A DNA stretch of 64,000 nucleotides from Actinokineospora iranica (lineage in GTDB: Bacteria; Actinomycetota; Actinomycetes; Mycobacteriales; Pseudonocardiaceae): positions 1,054,001 to 1,118,000 of the forward strand of contig NZ_FMZZ01000001.1 of NCBI RefSeq assembly GCF_900101685.1. Reading direction: 5' to 3'. Shown in pieces: positions 36,908 to 45,830 of the stretch (position 1 is the stretch's first letter; every line of letters starts with the position of its first letter). A model generated the notes under the pieces. That model was not told the DNA's origin and ran no database searches. It was given only the letters and a program-made list of their open reading frames with translations. The position numbers and the translations under genes were made by a program.

Positions 36908-37402
36908 TCAGCGGCCGGGTTCGGGAGAGCCGGGGAGGTTCTTCTTGTCCGGGTCCAAGCCTTCGAGGACTATGGCGCTGATCTCGCCGAGGGACTTGAC
37001 CTGGTCGGGCGTGAGGCGGTCGAACAGGACCTCGCGCACGGCCGCGACGTGGCCGGGGGCGGCGGCGGCCAGGGCGGCGAAGCCCGCGTCGGTGAGGACG
37101 GCCAGGGAGCCGCGCTTGTCCGTCGGGCATTCGCGGCGTTCGACCCAGCCTGCTTCCTCAAGGCGGGCGACGGCGTGCGAGAGCCTGCTGCGGGAGGAGT
37201 TGCGCAGGCCCGCCAGTTCGCTCATGCGCAGTTCCCGGTTCGGGGCGTGCGAGAGGACCACCAGGATCTCGTAGTAGGTGTAGGGCATCTTCGAGTCGCG
37301 CTGAAGCTGCCTGTCCAGGTGGTCGACCAGGGCGCCCAGCATCGTGACGAACGTGCGCCACGCGTCCTGCTCCGCGTCGGACAACCACCGGGGCTCAGCC
37401 AT
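36908..37402 (-). CDS. MarR-family transcriptional regulator
   Basis: 164 residues. The winged helix is RELRMSELAGLRNSSRSRLSHAVARLEEAGWVER with wing ECPTDKRGSLAVLT. It diverges from a YceI gene across a region with two GTTGA-N4-TCAAC-type palindromes, probably its own operators. MarR proteins of this kind often respond to phenolics, quinones or oxidants. Inserted, together with YceI, between pgsA and the HIT gene, where mycobacteria have neither. Confidence 0.88.
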   Translation of the reverse strand: MAEPRWLSDAEQDAWRTFVTMLGALVDHLDRQLQRDSKMPYTYYEILVVLSHAPNRELRMSELAGLRNSSRSRLSHAVARLEEAGWVERRECPTDKRGSLAVLTDAGFAALAAAAPGHVAAVREVLFDRLTPDQVKSLGEISAIVLEGLDPDKKNLPGSPEPGR

Positions 37403-37422
37403 GTCCCCAGTCTACCCCTCTG

Positions 37423-37470
37423 GTTGAACTCTCAACAGAGCGCGTGTAGCGTCCTGGTTGAGCACTCAAC
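37423..37470. promoter_or_regulatory. Paired MarR operators
   Basis: GTTGA-ACTC-TCAAC (37423-37436) and GTTGAG-CA-CTCAAC (37457-37470), centres 34 bp apart, lie between the divergent MarR and YceI genes. A half-site TTCAAC follows at about 37480. A similar site is found at 44316-44329. Confidence 0.7.
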
Positions 37471-37501
37471 AACCAAGCGTTCAACTAACCGAGGAGACGA
37501 C

Positions 37502-38065
37502 ATGACCGCCGCACTGACTCAGATTCCCGGCTTCGTCGCGGGCACGTGGGACATCGACCCGGTGCACTCGGACGTGGGCTTCACCGTCCGCCACATGGTG
37601 GTGAGCAAGGTGAAGGGACGGTTCGACGGGGTCAGCGGGCACATCGTCACGACCGAGGACCCGGCCGCCGCGAGCGTCGAGGTGGCCATCGACCTCAGCA
37701 CGGTCAACACCTTCAACGAGCAGCGCGACGGGCACCTCAAGTCCGCAGACTTCTTCGACGTCGCCACCCACCCGGTGATGACTTACCGCGCCACCGGTGT
37801 GCGCGAGTCCGGCGACGGCTACGTGCTCGACGGCGAACTGACCCTCAAGGGCGTCGCCAAGGTCGTCCCGCTGCGGTTCGAGCTGAACGGCTTCGGCCCG
37901 GACCCCTACGGCGGCACCCGCGTCGGGTTCTCCGGCTCAGCCGAACTCAACCGCAAGGACTTCGGCGTCAACTTCGAGGGCGTGCAGAACGGCATCGCCG
38001 TGGTCGGCGACAAGATCTCCGTGCACATCGAACTGGAGGCGGTGCTGCGCCAGCCGGAGGCGTGA
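37502..38065 (+). CDS. YceI-family polyisoprenoid-binding protein
   Basis: 187 residues forming one lipocalin-like YceI domain: GTWDIDPVHSDVGFTVRHMV, the core FDGVSG and HLKSADFFDVATHPVMTY, ending in VGDKISVHIELEAVL. The family binds isoprenoid quinones or similar amphiphiles in a beta-barrel; no signal peptide is present, so this one is cytosolic. The ATG at 37502 has GAGGAG upstream. Its stop is 1 bp from the convergent HIT gene stop. Confidence 0.9.
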   Translation: MTAALTQIPGFVAGTWDIDPVHSDVGFTVRHMVVSKVKGRFDGVSGHIVTTEDPAAASVEVAIDLSTVNTFNEQRDGHLKSADFFDVATHPVMTYRATGVRESGDGYVLDGELTLKGVAKVVPLRFELNGFGPDPYGGTRVGFSGSAELNRKDFGVNFEGVQNGIAVVGDKISVHIELEAVLRQPEA

Positions 38066-38066
38066 C

Positions 38067-38636
38067 CTAGTCGGCCGAGGACCAGGCGTCGGCCAGCAGC
38101 GCGCGGGTCTCGCCCAGCAATTGGGGCAGGACCTTGGTGTGGCCGACCACCGGCATGAAGTTGGCGTCGCCGCCCCACCGGGGCACCAGGTGCTGGTGCA
38201 GGTGGGCGGCGATGCCCGCGCCCGCGACGACGCCCTGGTTCATGCCGATGTTGAACCCGTGCGGCGCCGCCACCCGCCGGGCGATCCGCATGGCGCGCTG
38301 GGTGAACACGGCCAACTCGACGGTCTCGTCGTCGGTCAGGTCCGTGTAGTCGGCGACGTGCCGGTAGGGCACGACCATGAGATGGCCGGGGTTGTACGGG
38401 TACAGGTTGAGCACCGCGTACACCAGCCGCCCCCGAGCGATGATCAGCGCGTCGGCGTCGTCGAGTTCGACCAGGCCGCAGAACGGGCACCCGGCCCGGT
38501 CGTCGCCCTCGGGTTTGCCCTCGCCGCGGATGTAGGCCATCCGGTGCGGTGTCCACAACCGCTGTAGGGCATCAGGAATCCCCACCCCGTCCTGGGCGAC
38601 GAGTTCGGGCTCCTCGGAGCGCACGAAGGCGGCCAT
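38067..38636 (-). CDS. HIT-family AP4A phosphorylase
   Basis: 189 residues. The histidine triad is HLHQHLVPR; a Cys pair (AGCPFCGL) probably binds zinc. LYPYNPGHLMVVPYRHV is the substrate-binding strand. Similar in position and layout to Rv2613c, reported to be a diadenosine tetraphosphate phosphorylase. Located between pgsA and thrS on the same strand. Confidence 0.92.
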   Translation of the reverse strand: MAAFVRSEEPELVAQDGVGIPDALQRLWTPHRMAYIRGEGKPEGDDRAGCPFCGLVELDDADALIIARGRLVYAVLNLYPYNPGHLMVVPYRHVADYTDLTDDETVELAVFTQRAMRIARRVAAPHGFNIGMNQGVVAGAGIAAHLHQHLVPRWGGDANFMPVVGHTKVLPQLLGETRALLADAWSSAD

Positions 38637-39148
38637 GGCCCCGATCCTAGTGGCCCCCTCCCCGCCCCGGACCGCCCATGGTCACCGGCCCGCGTCTCGC
38701 GCACCGCTGATCACCGCCCTGACCGGCCGCCTGGCGCGATAGGCGAGGGCGGCAGGGAATCGGAGGCCGGTGCCATGGGCTCGCTGAGTGCGGGAAGGCG
38801 GTCGGCACACTTACCGCGCTGTGGGCGGGCGGTGAGGCTGGAGGACTCGGGCCAGTCCCTCCGGGCAGGGGTCCGTCAAAGTCGATCAGCCCCCGCCCTG
38901 CGACCACCACAGTCAAGCCGAACAATCCCAGGTCGAGATACCCACGCGCGGACATGACCGGCGGACCATCCCTGTCCCATAGGGACAGACGGCGAACCGT
39001 GTCAACGAGCTCACCCGCCTACTCACGCACTAAGTCGCCGAGACACCGCAGTCGAGGTCCCAGCAGCCTCCTGACCTGCCAAACCCGACTTTGACGAAGC
39101 CCTGGTCCCTCCCGGCGGCCGGTGGCCACTCCGACGCGGGATGGCTGG
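38637..39148. other. Intergenic region between thrS and the HIT gene
   Basis: About 510 bp without a convincing gene. A minus-strand frame starting at 38955 opens with a hydrophobic stretch (GYLDLGLFGLTVVVAGRG) but becomes Pro-rich and lacks a ribosome binding site; it may be a small leader or chance. Confidence 0.35.
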
Positions 39149-39184
39149 CCGCGGGCCCTGGGAGTGTGGGCCCAGGACCCGCGG
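39149..39184 (-). terminator. thrS terminator hairpin
   Basis: CCGCGGGCCCTGGG pairs with CCCAGG-A-CCCGCGG across a short loop (39149-39184), 15 bp after the thrS stop. One bulged base on each side; no T-run. Confidence 0.65.
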
Positions 39185-39198
39185 CGGGGGTGGACGGT

Positions 39199-41253
39199 TT
39201 AGTCGAGGGTGAAGGTCTCGGCGGTGGGAGAGGTGTTTTCCCGGCGCTGGATCCAGTGGTGGATGGCGTCCACGGCGCGGTCGACGGGGATGCCGTTCAC
39301 CTGGGAGCCGTCGCGGAAGCGGAAGGAGACCGAGCCCGCTTCCACGTCCTTGGCGCCCGCCACCAGGAGGAAGGGGACCTTTTGCAGGGTGTGGTTGCGG
39401 ATCTTCTTCTGCATCCGGTCGTCTGAGGTGTCCACGTCCACGCGGATGCCCTTGGCGCGCAGGGACTTCGCGATCTGCTGGAGGTGTTCGACGTGGTCTT
39501 CCGCGATGGGGATGCCGACCGCTTGGACTGGGGAGAGCCAGGCGGGGAAGGCGCCCGCGTAGTGCTCGGTGAGGACGCCGAAGAAGCGTTCGATGGAGCC
39601 GAACAGGGCGCGGTGGATCATGTACGGCTGCTGGCGGGAGCCGTCGCTGGCGGTGTATTCGAGGTTGAACAGGTCGGGTAGCTGGAAGTCGATCTGGATG
39701 GTCGACATCTGCCAGGTGCGGCCGAGGGCGTCCTTGGCCTGCACGGAGATCTTCGGCGCGTAGAACGCGGCCCCGCCGGGGTCGAGGACCAGTTCCAGGC
39801 CGCTGGACTCCGCCGCCTCGCGCAGGATGGCGGTGGCCTCGGCCCACTGCTCGTCGGTGCCGACGTACTTCTCGTCGTTGCGGGTGGACAGCTCCAGGTA
39901 GAAGTCGTCCAGGCCGTAGTCGCGCAGCAGGTCGAGCACGAAGGCCAGCAGCGAGCGGATCTCGGGCAGCAACTGCTCGCGGGTGACGTAGATGTGCGCG
40001 TCGTCCTGCGTCATGCCGCGGACCCGGGTGAGGCCGTGCACGACGCCGGACTTCTCGTACCGGTACACCGAGCCGAACTCGAACAGCCGCAGCGGCAGCT
40101 CGCGGTAGGAACGCCCGCGGGAGCGGTAGATCAGGTTGTGGAACGGGCAGTTCATCGGCTTGAGGTAGTAGTCCTGCCCTGGCTTGCGGACCGTGCCGTC
40201 GACGTTCAGCTCGGCGTCGAGGTGCATGCCGGGGAACATGCCGTCCTTGTACCACTCCAGGTGCTTGGAGGTCTCGAACAGCGCGCCCTTGGTGATGTGC
40301 GGCGAGTAGACGAACTCGTAGCCCGCCTCGACGTGCCTGCGCCGCGAGTAGTCCTCCAGCTCCTGCCGGATGATGCCGCCCTTGGGGTGGAACACCGCGA
40401 GGCCGGAGCCGATCTCGTCGGGGAAGCTGAACAGGTCGAGCTCAGCCCCGAGGCGGCGGTGGTCGCGCCGCTCGGCCTCCGCGATCTTCTCCAGGTGCGC
40501 GTCCAGCGCCTCCTGGGACTCCCACGCGGTGCCGTAGATGCGCTGGAGCTGCGGGTTCTTCTCGTTGCCGCGCCAGTACGCCGCCGCCACGCGGGTGAGC
40601 TTGAACGCCGGGATGTGCTTGGTGGTCGGCACGTGCGGCCCCCGGCACAGGTCGCCCCAGACCTGGTCGCCGCTGCGCGGGTCGAGGTTGTCGTAGACGG
40701 TCAGCTCGCCGCCGCCGACCTCCATGACCTCGCTGGTGTCGACGTCGCTCTTGATGTCGACCAGTTCGAGCTTGTACGGCTCGGCGGCCAACTCCTGCTT
40801 GGCTGCGTCGACGGACTCGACCACGCGCCGCGAGAACCGCTGCGCCCCCTTGATGATCTGCTTCATGCGCTTCTCCAGCGCCTGCAGGTCCTCAGGGGTG
40901 AACGGGCGCTCGACGTCGAAGTCGTAGTAGAAGCCGTCGCGGACCGGCGGCCCGATGCCGAGCTTGGCCTCGGGGAACTGCTGCTGCACCGCCTGGGCGA
41001 GCACGTGCGCGCAGGAGTGCCGGATCACCGAGCGGCCGTCCTCGGTGTCCGCGGCGACCGCTTCGACCGTGACATCGGAGTCCGGGGACCAGGACAGGTC
41101 GCGGAGCCTGCCATCGGGGTCGCGGACCACGACGATCGCGTCCGGGCCCTTGCCGGGCAGCCCGGCCTCGCGGACGGCCGCGCCCGCCGTAGTGCCCGCC
41201 CGCACCACCACGCTCGGGGCGGGTGCGAGGGCTGCGGGCTGCGGCTGGGACAC
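39199..41253 (-). CDS. thrS: Threonyl-tRNA synthetase
   Basis: 684 residues. N-terminal TGS domain, editing domain with [11 protein letters not shown] (HxxxH), catalytic core with [14 protein letters not shown] and [18 protein letters not shown], and C-terminal anticodon-binding domain. It charges tRNA-Thr. The GTG at 41253 has GAGGAGT 7 nt upstream. First gene of the thrS-HIT-pgsA-patA-pimA conserved order, though here interrupted. No T-box leader is present. Confidence 0.96.
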   Translation of the reverse strand: MSQPQPAALAPAPSVVVRAGTTAGAAVREAGLPGKGPDAIVVVRDPDGRLRDLSWSPDSDVTVEAVAADTEDGRSVIRHSCAHVLAQAVQQQFPEAKLGIGPPVRDGFYYDFDVERPFTPEDLQALEKRMKQIIKGAQRFSRRVVESVDAAKQELAAEPYKLELVDIKSDVDTSEVMEVGGGELTVYDNLDPRSGDQVWGDLCRGPHVPTTKHIPAFKLTRVAAAYWRGNEKNPQLQRIYGTAWESQEALDAHLEKIAEAERRDHRRLGAELDLFSFPDEIGSGLAVFHPKGGIIRQELEDYSRRRHVEAGYEFVYSPHITKGALFETSKHLEWYKDGMFPGMHLDAELNVDGTVRKPGQDYYLKPMNCPFHNLIYRSRGRSYRELPLRLFEFGSVYRYEKSGVVHGLTRVRGMTQDDAHIYVTREQLLPEIRSLLAFVLDLLRDYGLDDFYLELSTRNDEKYVGTDEQWAEATAILREAAESSGLELVLDPGGAAFYAPKISVQAKDALGRTWQMSTIQIDFQLPDLFNLEYTASDGSRQQPYMIHRALFGSIERFFGVLTEHYAGAFPAWLSPVQAVGIPIAEDHVEHLQQIAKSLRAKGIRVDVDTSDDRMQKKIRNHTLQKVPFLLVAGAKDVEAGSVSFRFRDGSQVNGIPVDRAVDAIHHWIQRRENTSPTAETFTLD

Positions 41254-41315
41254 GGTGACTCCTCGGGTGCGCTGGCGGTCACGACGGGTGTGACCTGGAC
41301 ACCAACGATGCTATC

Positions 41316-41333
41316 GAGCCGTCCGGACGGCTC
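41316..41333. promoter_or_regulatory. Perfect 18-bp palindrome upstream of thrS
   Basis: GAGCCGTCC followed by GGACGGCTC, no spacer, 63 bp upstream of the thrS start. It could be an operator or, in RNA, a small-loop hairpin. A DnaA-box-like TGTGGATAA lies at 41354-41362. Confidence 0.45.
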
Positions 41334-41401
41334 GCTCCCCGGTTTCCCCGGCCTGTGGATAACTTCGGATCTTGAACTCGGAATCCGGCCGTGACCTGGA
41401 G

Positions 41402-42034
41402 TCAGGGGCCGAGCATGGCCCGCATACGGCCGATCTCGTCGGTCTGCTCGGCGATGACGTGGTCGGCCATCTCCTGGACCTTGACGTCCGCGCCGCCTTT
41501 CTGCACGGCGTTCGCCATGGCCACCGCGCCCTCGTGGTGCTTGATCATCAACCGCAGGAACGACCGGTCGAACTCGGCGCCGGTCGCCGCGCGCAACGCG
41601 GCCAACTCGTCCGGCGTCGCCATTCCCGGCATGTCCGCGTGGCCGCCGTGCCCGTTCTGGTCGGCCTTGGGTTTGCCGTTTCGCTCCAACCAGCCGTTCA
41701 GCATGTCCATCTCGACCCGTTGGGCGTCGAGAATGCGATCGGCCAGTCCCTTCAGCGCGGCGTCCTGAGCGCGGTCGGGCGCCAGTTCCGCCATGGTCAG
41801 CGCCTGCCCGTGGTGAACCACCATCATCTGGACGTACTCGACGTCCGCCTGATTGGGCGGGACTACCGGGACGCCGGAAGACGCTTCCTCCGCGGACAGG
41901 GTCTTGTTCGGCTCACCCGGCCTTCCCGGCTGCACGACAGGGTGCGACGGCGGGGCGGCCTCGTTCGCGCATCCGGCCACTCCGGCGGCGAACACGAGCA
42001 CGACCGCACCGCAGGCAACCCGCAGCCAGGACAT
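41402..42034 (-). CDS. DUF305 lipoprotein
   Basis: 210 residues. A lipobox (AAGVAGC) follows the signal peptide. The DUF305 domain has two MxxHH motifs: VQMMVVHHGQAL and RLMIKHHEGAV, plus HGGHADMPGM in between. Such periplasmic four-helix proteins bind copper or other metals. GAGGAG lies 9 nt before the ATG. Divergent from an LVIVD-repeat protein, a frequent pairing in actinobacteria. Confidence 0.9.
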   Translation of the reverse strand: MSWLRVACGAVVLVFAAGVAGCANEAAPPSHPVVQPGRPGEPNKTLSAEEASSGVPVVPPNQADVEYVQMMVVHHGQALTMAELAPDRAQDAALKGLADRILDAQRVEMDMLNGWLERNGKPKADQNGHGGHADMPGMATPDELAALRAATGAEFDRSFLRLMIKHHEGAVAMANAVQKGGADVKVQEMADHVIAEQTDEIGRMRAMLGP

Positions 42035-42195
42035 CCGGGGTGCTCCTCTCGTCAGCCGGATTTCCGAACCTACCGCGAGCGCGAGCCCGGCAACAGACTC
42101 CGTTCAACTGGTGAAAACGGGTAACTAAAGAGGGTGCTTGTTCCGCACCAGAATGGGCATACTGCGGTTTCGATCCACAAGAGGGGGTACCGAGC

Positions 42196-43623
42196 GTGCC
42201 AACATCCAGGCGTGGCCGACGGGCCACAGCGTCCGCCGCGGTCATCGCGGCGGCGGTCGTCGCCTCCGCGCTGGCGAGCGTGCCGTCCGCGTCCGCGCGG
42301 AACGCGTTCCCGGCCGCGGACGAGATCGTCAGCAGCCCCAACATCGTCCACCTCGCGAACATCCCGGCCACGGCTCCGCTGTCCGGCCCCGACTCCGTGG
42401 GCACCGACCTCGCGTTCACCGGCGACTACGCGATCGCCGGCAACTACCTCGGCTTCACGATCTACGACATCAGCAACCCCAAGAAGCCCGCGATCACCAG
42501 CCAGGTCTTGTGCCCCGGAGGGCAAAACGACGTGTCGGTAAGCGGGAACCTCTTGTTCCTCTCGACGGACTCCCGGCGCACCGACGACTCCTGCTCGTCT
42601 GCCAGTCAGCCCGACGGCGGCAAGCCGTACTGGGAGGGCATGAAGATCTTCGACATCAGCGACAAGAAGAACCCGCGCTACCTCAAGGCGATAGAGACCG
42701 CCTGCGGGTCGCACACGCACACGCTGGTGCCGGACCGACAGGGTAAGAACGTCTACCTGTACGTCTCCTCTTATGGCCCGGCAGACTCGATCGCGAACTG
42801 CACACCGCCGCACGACAAGATCTCGATCATCAAGGTGCCGCTGAAGAACCCGGCCGACGCGGCCGTCGTGGCGACCCCGAACCTGTTCCCGGACGGCGGC
42901 CACCCCGGCAAGCCGGGCAGCGTGGAGTCCGGCTACGTGACCGCGACCAGCGGCTGCCACGACATCACCGTGTACCCGCTGAAGAACCTCGCCGCGGGCG
43001 CGTGCATGGGCGACGGCGTGCTGATGGACATCTCCGACCGGGAGAAGCCCCGGGTGATCAACCGCGTGCAGGACGACGCGCACTTCGCGTTCTGGCACTC
43101 GGCGACGTTCAACAACGACGGCACCAAGGTCGTGTTCACCGACGAACTCGGCGGCGGCGGCGCGCCGACCTGCAACGCGGCCATCGGCCCGACCCGGGGC
43201 GCGGACGGCATCTACGACATCACCGGTCGCGGCGACGGGCGCAAACTGGAGTTCCGCGGCTTCTACAAGATCGACCGCCACCAGACCGACGACGAGAACT
43301 GCGTGGCGCACAACGGCTCGCTGCTGCCGATTCCCGGGCGGGACATCATGGTCCAGGCCTGGTACATGGGCGGCCTGCAGGTGATCGACTTCACCGACTC
43401 GAAGAAGCCCCAGGAGATCGGCTTCTTCGAGCGCGGGCCCGCCGCCGACCCGAACGAGGGCGGCGGCTCGTGGTCGGCGTACTACTACAACGGCCACATC
43501 TACTCGTCCGACCTGGGCAAGGGCTTCGACGTGCTCGCGATCAACGACCCACGCACCGACATCGCCAAGGCGTTCAAGTCGACCGAGTTGAACGCCCAGA
43601 CCCAGACGCCGTTCGGGCGCTAG
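42196..43623 (+). CDS. Secreted LVIVD-repeat protein
   Basis: 475 residues. An Arg-rich signal (SRRGRRATASAAVIAAAV) ends near SASA. The mature part has repeated beta-propeller-like LVIVD units: FTIYDISNPKKPAI, MKIFDISDKKNPRY, VLMDISDREKPRV and LQVIDFTDSKKPQEI. Many His/Cys residues suggest disulfides or metal sites. Function unknown; likely surface or cell-wall associated. GAGGGGG precedes the GTG at 42196. Confidence 0.85.
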   Translation: MPTSRRGRRATASAAVIAAAVVASALASVPSASARNAFPAADEIVSSPNIVHLANIPATAPLSGPDSVGTDLAFTGDYAIAGNYLGFTIYDISNPKKPAITSQVLCPGGQNDVSVSGNLLFLSTDSRRTDDSCSSASQPDGGKPYWEGMKIFDISDKKNPRYLKAIETACGSHTHTLVPDRQGKNVYLYVSSYGPADSIANCTPPHDKISIIKVPLKNPADAAVVATPNLFPDGGHPGKPGSVESGYVTATSGCHDITVYPLKNLAAGACMGDGVLMDISDREKPRVINRVQDDAHFAFWHSATFNNDGTKVVFTDELGGGGAPTCNAAIGPTRGADGIYDITGRGDGRKLEFRGFYKIDRHQTDDENCVAHNGSLLPIPGRDIMVQAWYMGGLQVIDFTDSKKPQEIGFFERGPAADPNEGGGSWSAYYYNGHIYSSDLGKGFDVLAINDPRTDIAKAFKSTELNAQTQTPFGR

Positions 43624-43628
43624 CCGAA

Positions 43629-43654
43629 GGCGGGGGCCCCGCGGGGCCCCCGCC
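43629..43654. terminator. Bidirectional terminator
   Basis: GGCGGGGGCCCC (43629-43640) and GGGGCCCCCGCC (43643-43654) are perfect complements with a 2-nt centre. It separates the converging LVIVD and nitroreductase genes. Confidence 0.75.
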
Positions 43655-43659
43655 TGTTC

Positions 43660-44271
43660 TCAGACCGTCTCGACGACCTGCTCGTACGCCAGTCGCGGGC
43701 TGCGCGCGAACCAGGCGTTCTCGCCGGGGTTGCCGATGTTGACCACCAGCAGCGACTTCTTCCGGCCGTCCGGGAAGAACTCCTGGTTCACCCCGTCCGC
43801 GTCGAACCCGCTCATCGGGCCAGCCGCGAGCCCGGCGGCCCGCACGCCGAGCACGAAGTACCCGACCTGCAGCAGCGCGTTGAACCGCGCCGTCTCGATC
43901 CGGCCTTCCTCGTCGGTGAAGAAGTCCTTCGCGTTGGGCACGTGCGGGAACTGCGTCGGCAGGTGCTCGTGGAAGTCCACGTCGGCGGCCAGGATCGCGG
44001 TCAGCGGCGCCGCGGCCGTCTTCGCCCGGTTGCCCTCCGACATGTGCTTGAGCAGCCGCTCCCGGCCCTCCGGCGAGCGCACCAGCAGCACCCGCAGCGG
44101 CTGGACGTTCATCGAGGTGGGCGCCCACTTCACCAGGTCGTAGATCGCCTGGATCCGCTCCTCGCTCACCGGCTCGTCGGAAAACGTGTTCGCCGTCCGC
44201 GCCTCCCGGAACAGCAGGTCCTGCGCCGCCTCGGCCAGCAGAAGATCCTGGGTGCCCTGCGCCACGCTCAT
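43660..44271 (-). CDS. Nitroreductase-family protein (RutE/HadB-like)
   Basis: 203 residues. LFREARTANTFSDEPV, WAPTSMNVQPLRVLLV and SGFDADGVNQEFF match the malonic semialdehyde reductase/nitroreductase subgroup, FMN-dependent NAD(P)H enzymes. The ATG at 44271 has GGGGAG 6-7 nt upstream. A MarR-type site GTTGAGCGCTTGAC lies 45 bp upstream, resembling the operators of the MarR gene 7 kb away. Confidence 0.88.
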   Translation of the reverse strand: MSVAQGTQDLLLAEAAQDLLFREARTANTFSDEPVSEERIQAIYDLVKWAPTSMNVQPLRVLLVRSPEGRERLLKHMSEGNRAKTAAAPLTAILAADVDFHEHLPTQFPHVPNAKDFFTDEEGRIETARFNALLQVGYFVLGVRAAGLAAGPMSGFDADGVNQEFFPDGRKKSLLVVNIGNPGENAWFARSPRLAYEQVVETV

Positions 44272-44315
44272 CACACACTCCCCTGAGAAGTTCGCCGTCA
44301 CTCCCCCACAACTTA

Positions 44316-44329
44316 GTTGAGCGCTTGAC
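44316..44329. promoter_or_regulatory. MarR-type operator upstream of the nitroreductase gene
   Basis: GTTGAG-CG-CTTGAC, one mismatch from the GTTGAG-N2-CTCAAC palindrome at 37457. Located between the divergent nitroreductase and YbaB-like genes. Confidence 0.5.
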
Positions 44330-44448
44330 GATTCCCGTCCGAAGGTGGTTCGACTCACAAGAGGCGTGATTTGACCCGTTCCGGCCATGCGCCGCTGGTC
44401 GGTATGACACTCTGCTCACCCGGCCGGAGTGCGTCGACAGGGGACCAG

Positions 44449-44952
44449 GTGAAAACGCCCGAAGAGTGGCTGCGCGAGTTCGAGGGCAAGATCGCGGACG
44501 CGCAGGCGAAGGCCGCCGCGATCAAGGAGGGCCTGGAGAGCGCGGGCGCGAGCGCGTCCTCGGCCGACGGCGCGATCACCGTCGCGGTCGCCCCCAACGG
44601 CGCGCTGAGCGAGCTGCGGCTCACCGCCGCGGCGATGACGAAGTCGCCGCAAGCGCTGGCCGCGGAGATCATGGCCACCGCGCGCGCGGCGCAGCGGACC
44701 TCGGCGACGCACGTCGCGGAGACGTTCGCGGCCGTGGGCGGGGCCGGGTCGGAGACCTACAAGATGATCACCGAGTACCTGCCCCCCGACGACGAGCCCG
44801 AGCCGGAAACCGCCCGCGCCGAGCAGGCGCGCTTCGCGCCCCAGGCCGAGCCGGACGATCCGCCGCCCCCTCCCCCGGCCCGGCCCCGCCGCCCGGCGCG
44901 GCCCGTGCGGGACGACGACGACTTCAGTGACGAATCGATTTTCCGGGACTAA
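44449..44952 (+). CDS. YbaB/EbfC-family protein
   Basis: 167 residues. The YbaB-like core runs from EFEGKIADAQAKAAAIKEGL to TYKMITEYLPPDD, with the central strand ITVAVAPNGALSELRL. An acidic, Pro-rich tail ends DDDFSDESIFRD. YbaB proteins bind DNA as dimers, but in Actinobacteria members with this layout are often encoded next to type VII secretion substrates. The GTG at 44449 follows AGGGGA. It precedes a WXG protein by 15 bp. Confidence 0.78.
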   Translation: MKTPEEWLREFEGKIADAQAKAAAIKEGLESAGASASSADGAITVAVAPNGALSELRLTAAAMTKSPQALAAEIMATARAAQRTSATHVAETFAAVGGAGSETYKMITEYLPPDDEPEPETARAEQARFAPQAEPDDPPPPPPARPRRPARPVRDDDDFSDESIFRD

Positions 44953-44967
44953 AGCGGGGGCTGGGCT

Positions 44968-45780
44968 GTGACCGAGTGGTACGAGGGCGCGGGGGCCGTC
45001 GAGAGCGTCGCCGGATTCGTCGACACGCTGGTGGCCGACTCCGAGGGCGAGGGCGTCGACGTCATCGACGCCACGCTCGGCGGGGTGGGGATGGTCGTGG
45101 ACCTGGTGTCCTCGGCGGCCAACCCGCTGGCGGCGGTGTTCTCCGCCGGTGTCGGCTGGCTGATGGAGCACATCAGCTTCATCCGCGAGCCGCTGGACGC
45201 GCTGCTGGGCAACCCGGACGAGATCAACGCCAACACCGACCAGCTCAAGACCGCCGCCCTGGAAATGAAGATGATCGCCCAGGAGCACCGCGAGGACCTG
45301 GCGTCGGTTGGCGAGTCGTGGGAGGGCCAGTCCAGCGAGGCGTTCCGGGCGAACATGGAGCAGATGGCCGCCGAGTACGAGGCGCTGGGCAGCACCATGG
45401 ACGGAACGGCGGCGATCTACGCCCTGTCCGGCGCGCTGGTCTGCGAGCTCCGGGCGATGATCTTCGACTGGATCTCCGAGTTCATCGGCGAACTGATCGC
45501 GGGCGCGCTGATCGCGGCAGCGGCGGCGGTGCCCACCTGCGGCGGCTCGGTCGCGACCTTCGCCGGGTACGCGGGCGTGCGCGCGTCGATGCTGGCCACC
45601 AAGATGGCCCGGCGGCTCGCCAAGCTGGTCCAGGCGATGACCCGGATGGGCGAGCGCATCGGCGACCTGACCAAGAAGATGTCCGGTTTGATCAAGGCGC
45701 TGGAGCGGTTCTCCGACTACGGCGACAAGGCCAAGACGGCTTACGACGCGGTCCAGCCCTACGAGATGCCCCAGAACTGA
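44968..45780 (+). CDS. WXG-domain protein, candidate type VII secretion substrate
   Basis: 270 residues. A hydrophobic N-terminal region (residues ~37-66) is followed by a helical WXG100-like domain with ESWEGQSSEAF (W118, G120) and a second hydrophobic hairpin (LIAGALIAAAAAVPTCGG). The ~60-residue C-terminal tail is basic then polar. No toxin domain is recognised. The adjacent YbaB-like gene suggests a secretion-linked pair (inference); no ESX genes are in the window. Confidence 0.65.
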   Translation: MTEWYEGAGAVESVAGFVDTLVADSEGEGVDVIDATLGGVGMVVDLVSSAANPLAAVFSAGVGWLMEHISFIREPLDALLGNPDEINANTDQLKTAALEMKMIAQEHREDLASVGESWEGQSSEAFRANMEQMAAEYEALGSTMDGTAAIYALSGALVCELRAMIFDWISEFIGELIAGALIAAAAAVPTCGGSVATFAGYAGVRASMLATKMARRLAKLVQAMTRMGERIGDLTKKMSGLIKALERFSDYGDKAKTAYDAVQPYEMPQN

Positions 45781-45830
45781 CACGCGCTGCCCGCCGGGGC
45801 CGCCCGAAGGCGCGGGAAGCGCTGCCCGGG

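Noticed and set aside
38647-38955. 102-residue frame between thrS and the HIT gene
   Set aside because: A hydrophobic start followed by Pro-rich low complexity, without a ribosome binding site or known family.
41254-41401. T-box riboswitch upstream of thrS
   Set aside because: The leader is short and lacks the conserved TGGNACCGCG antiterminator sequence; only a spacer-less palindrome is present.
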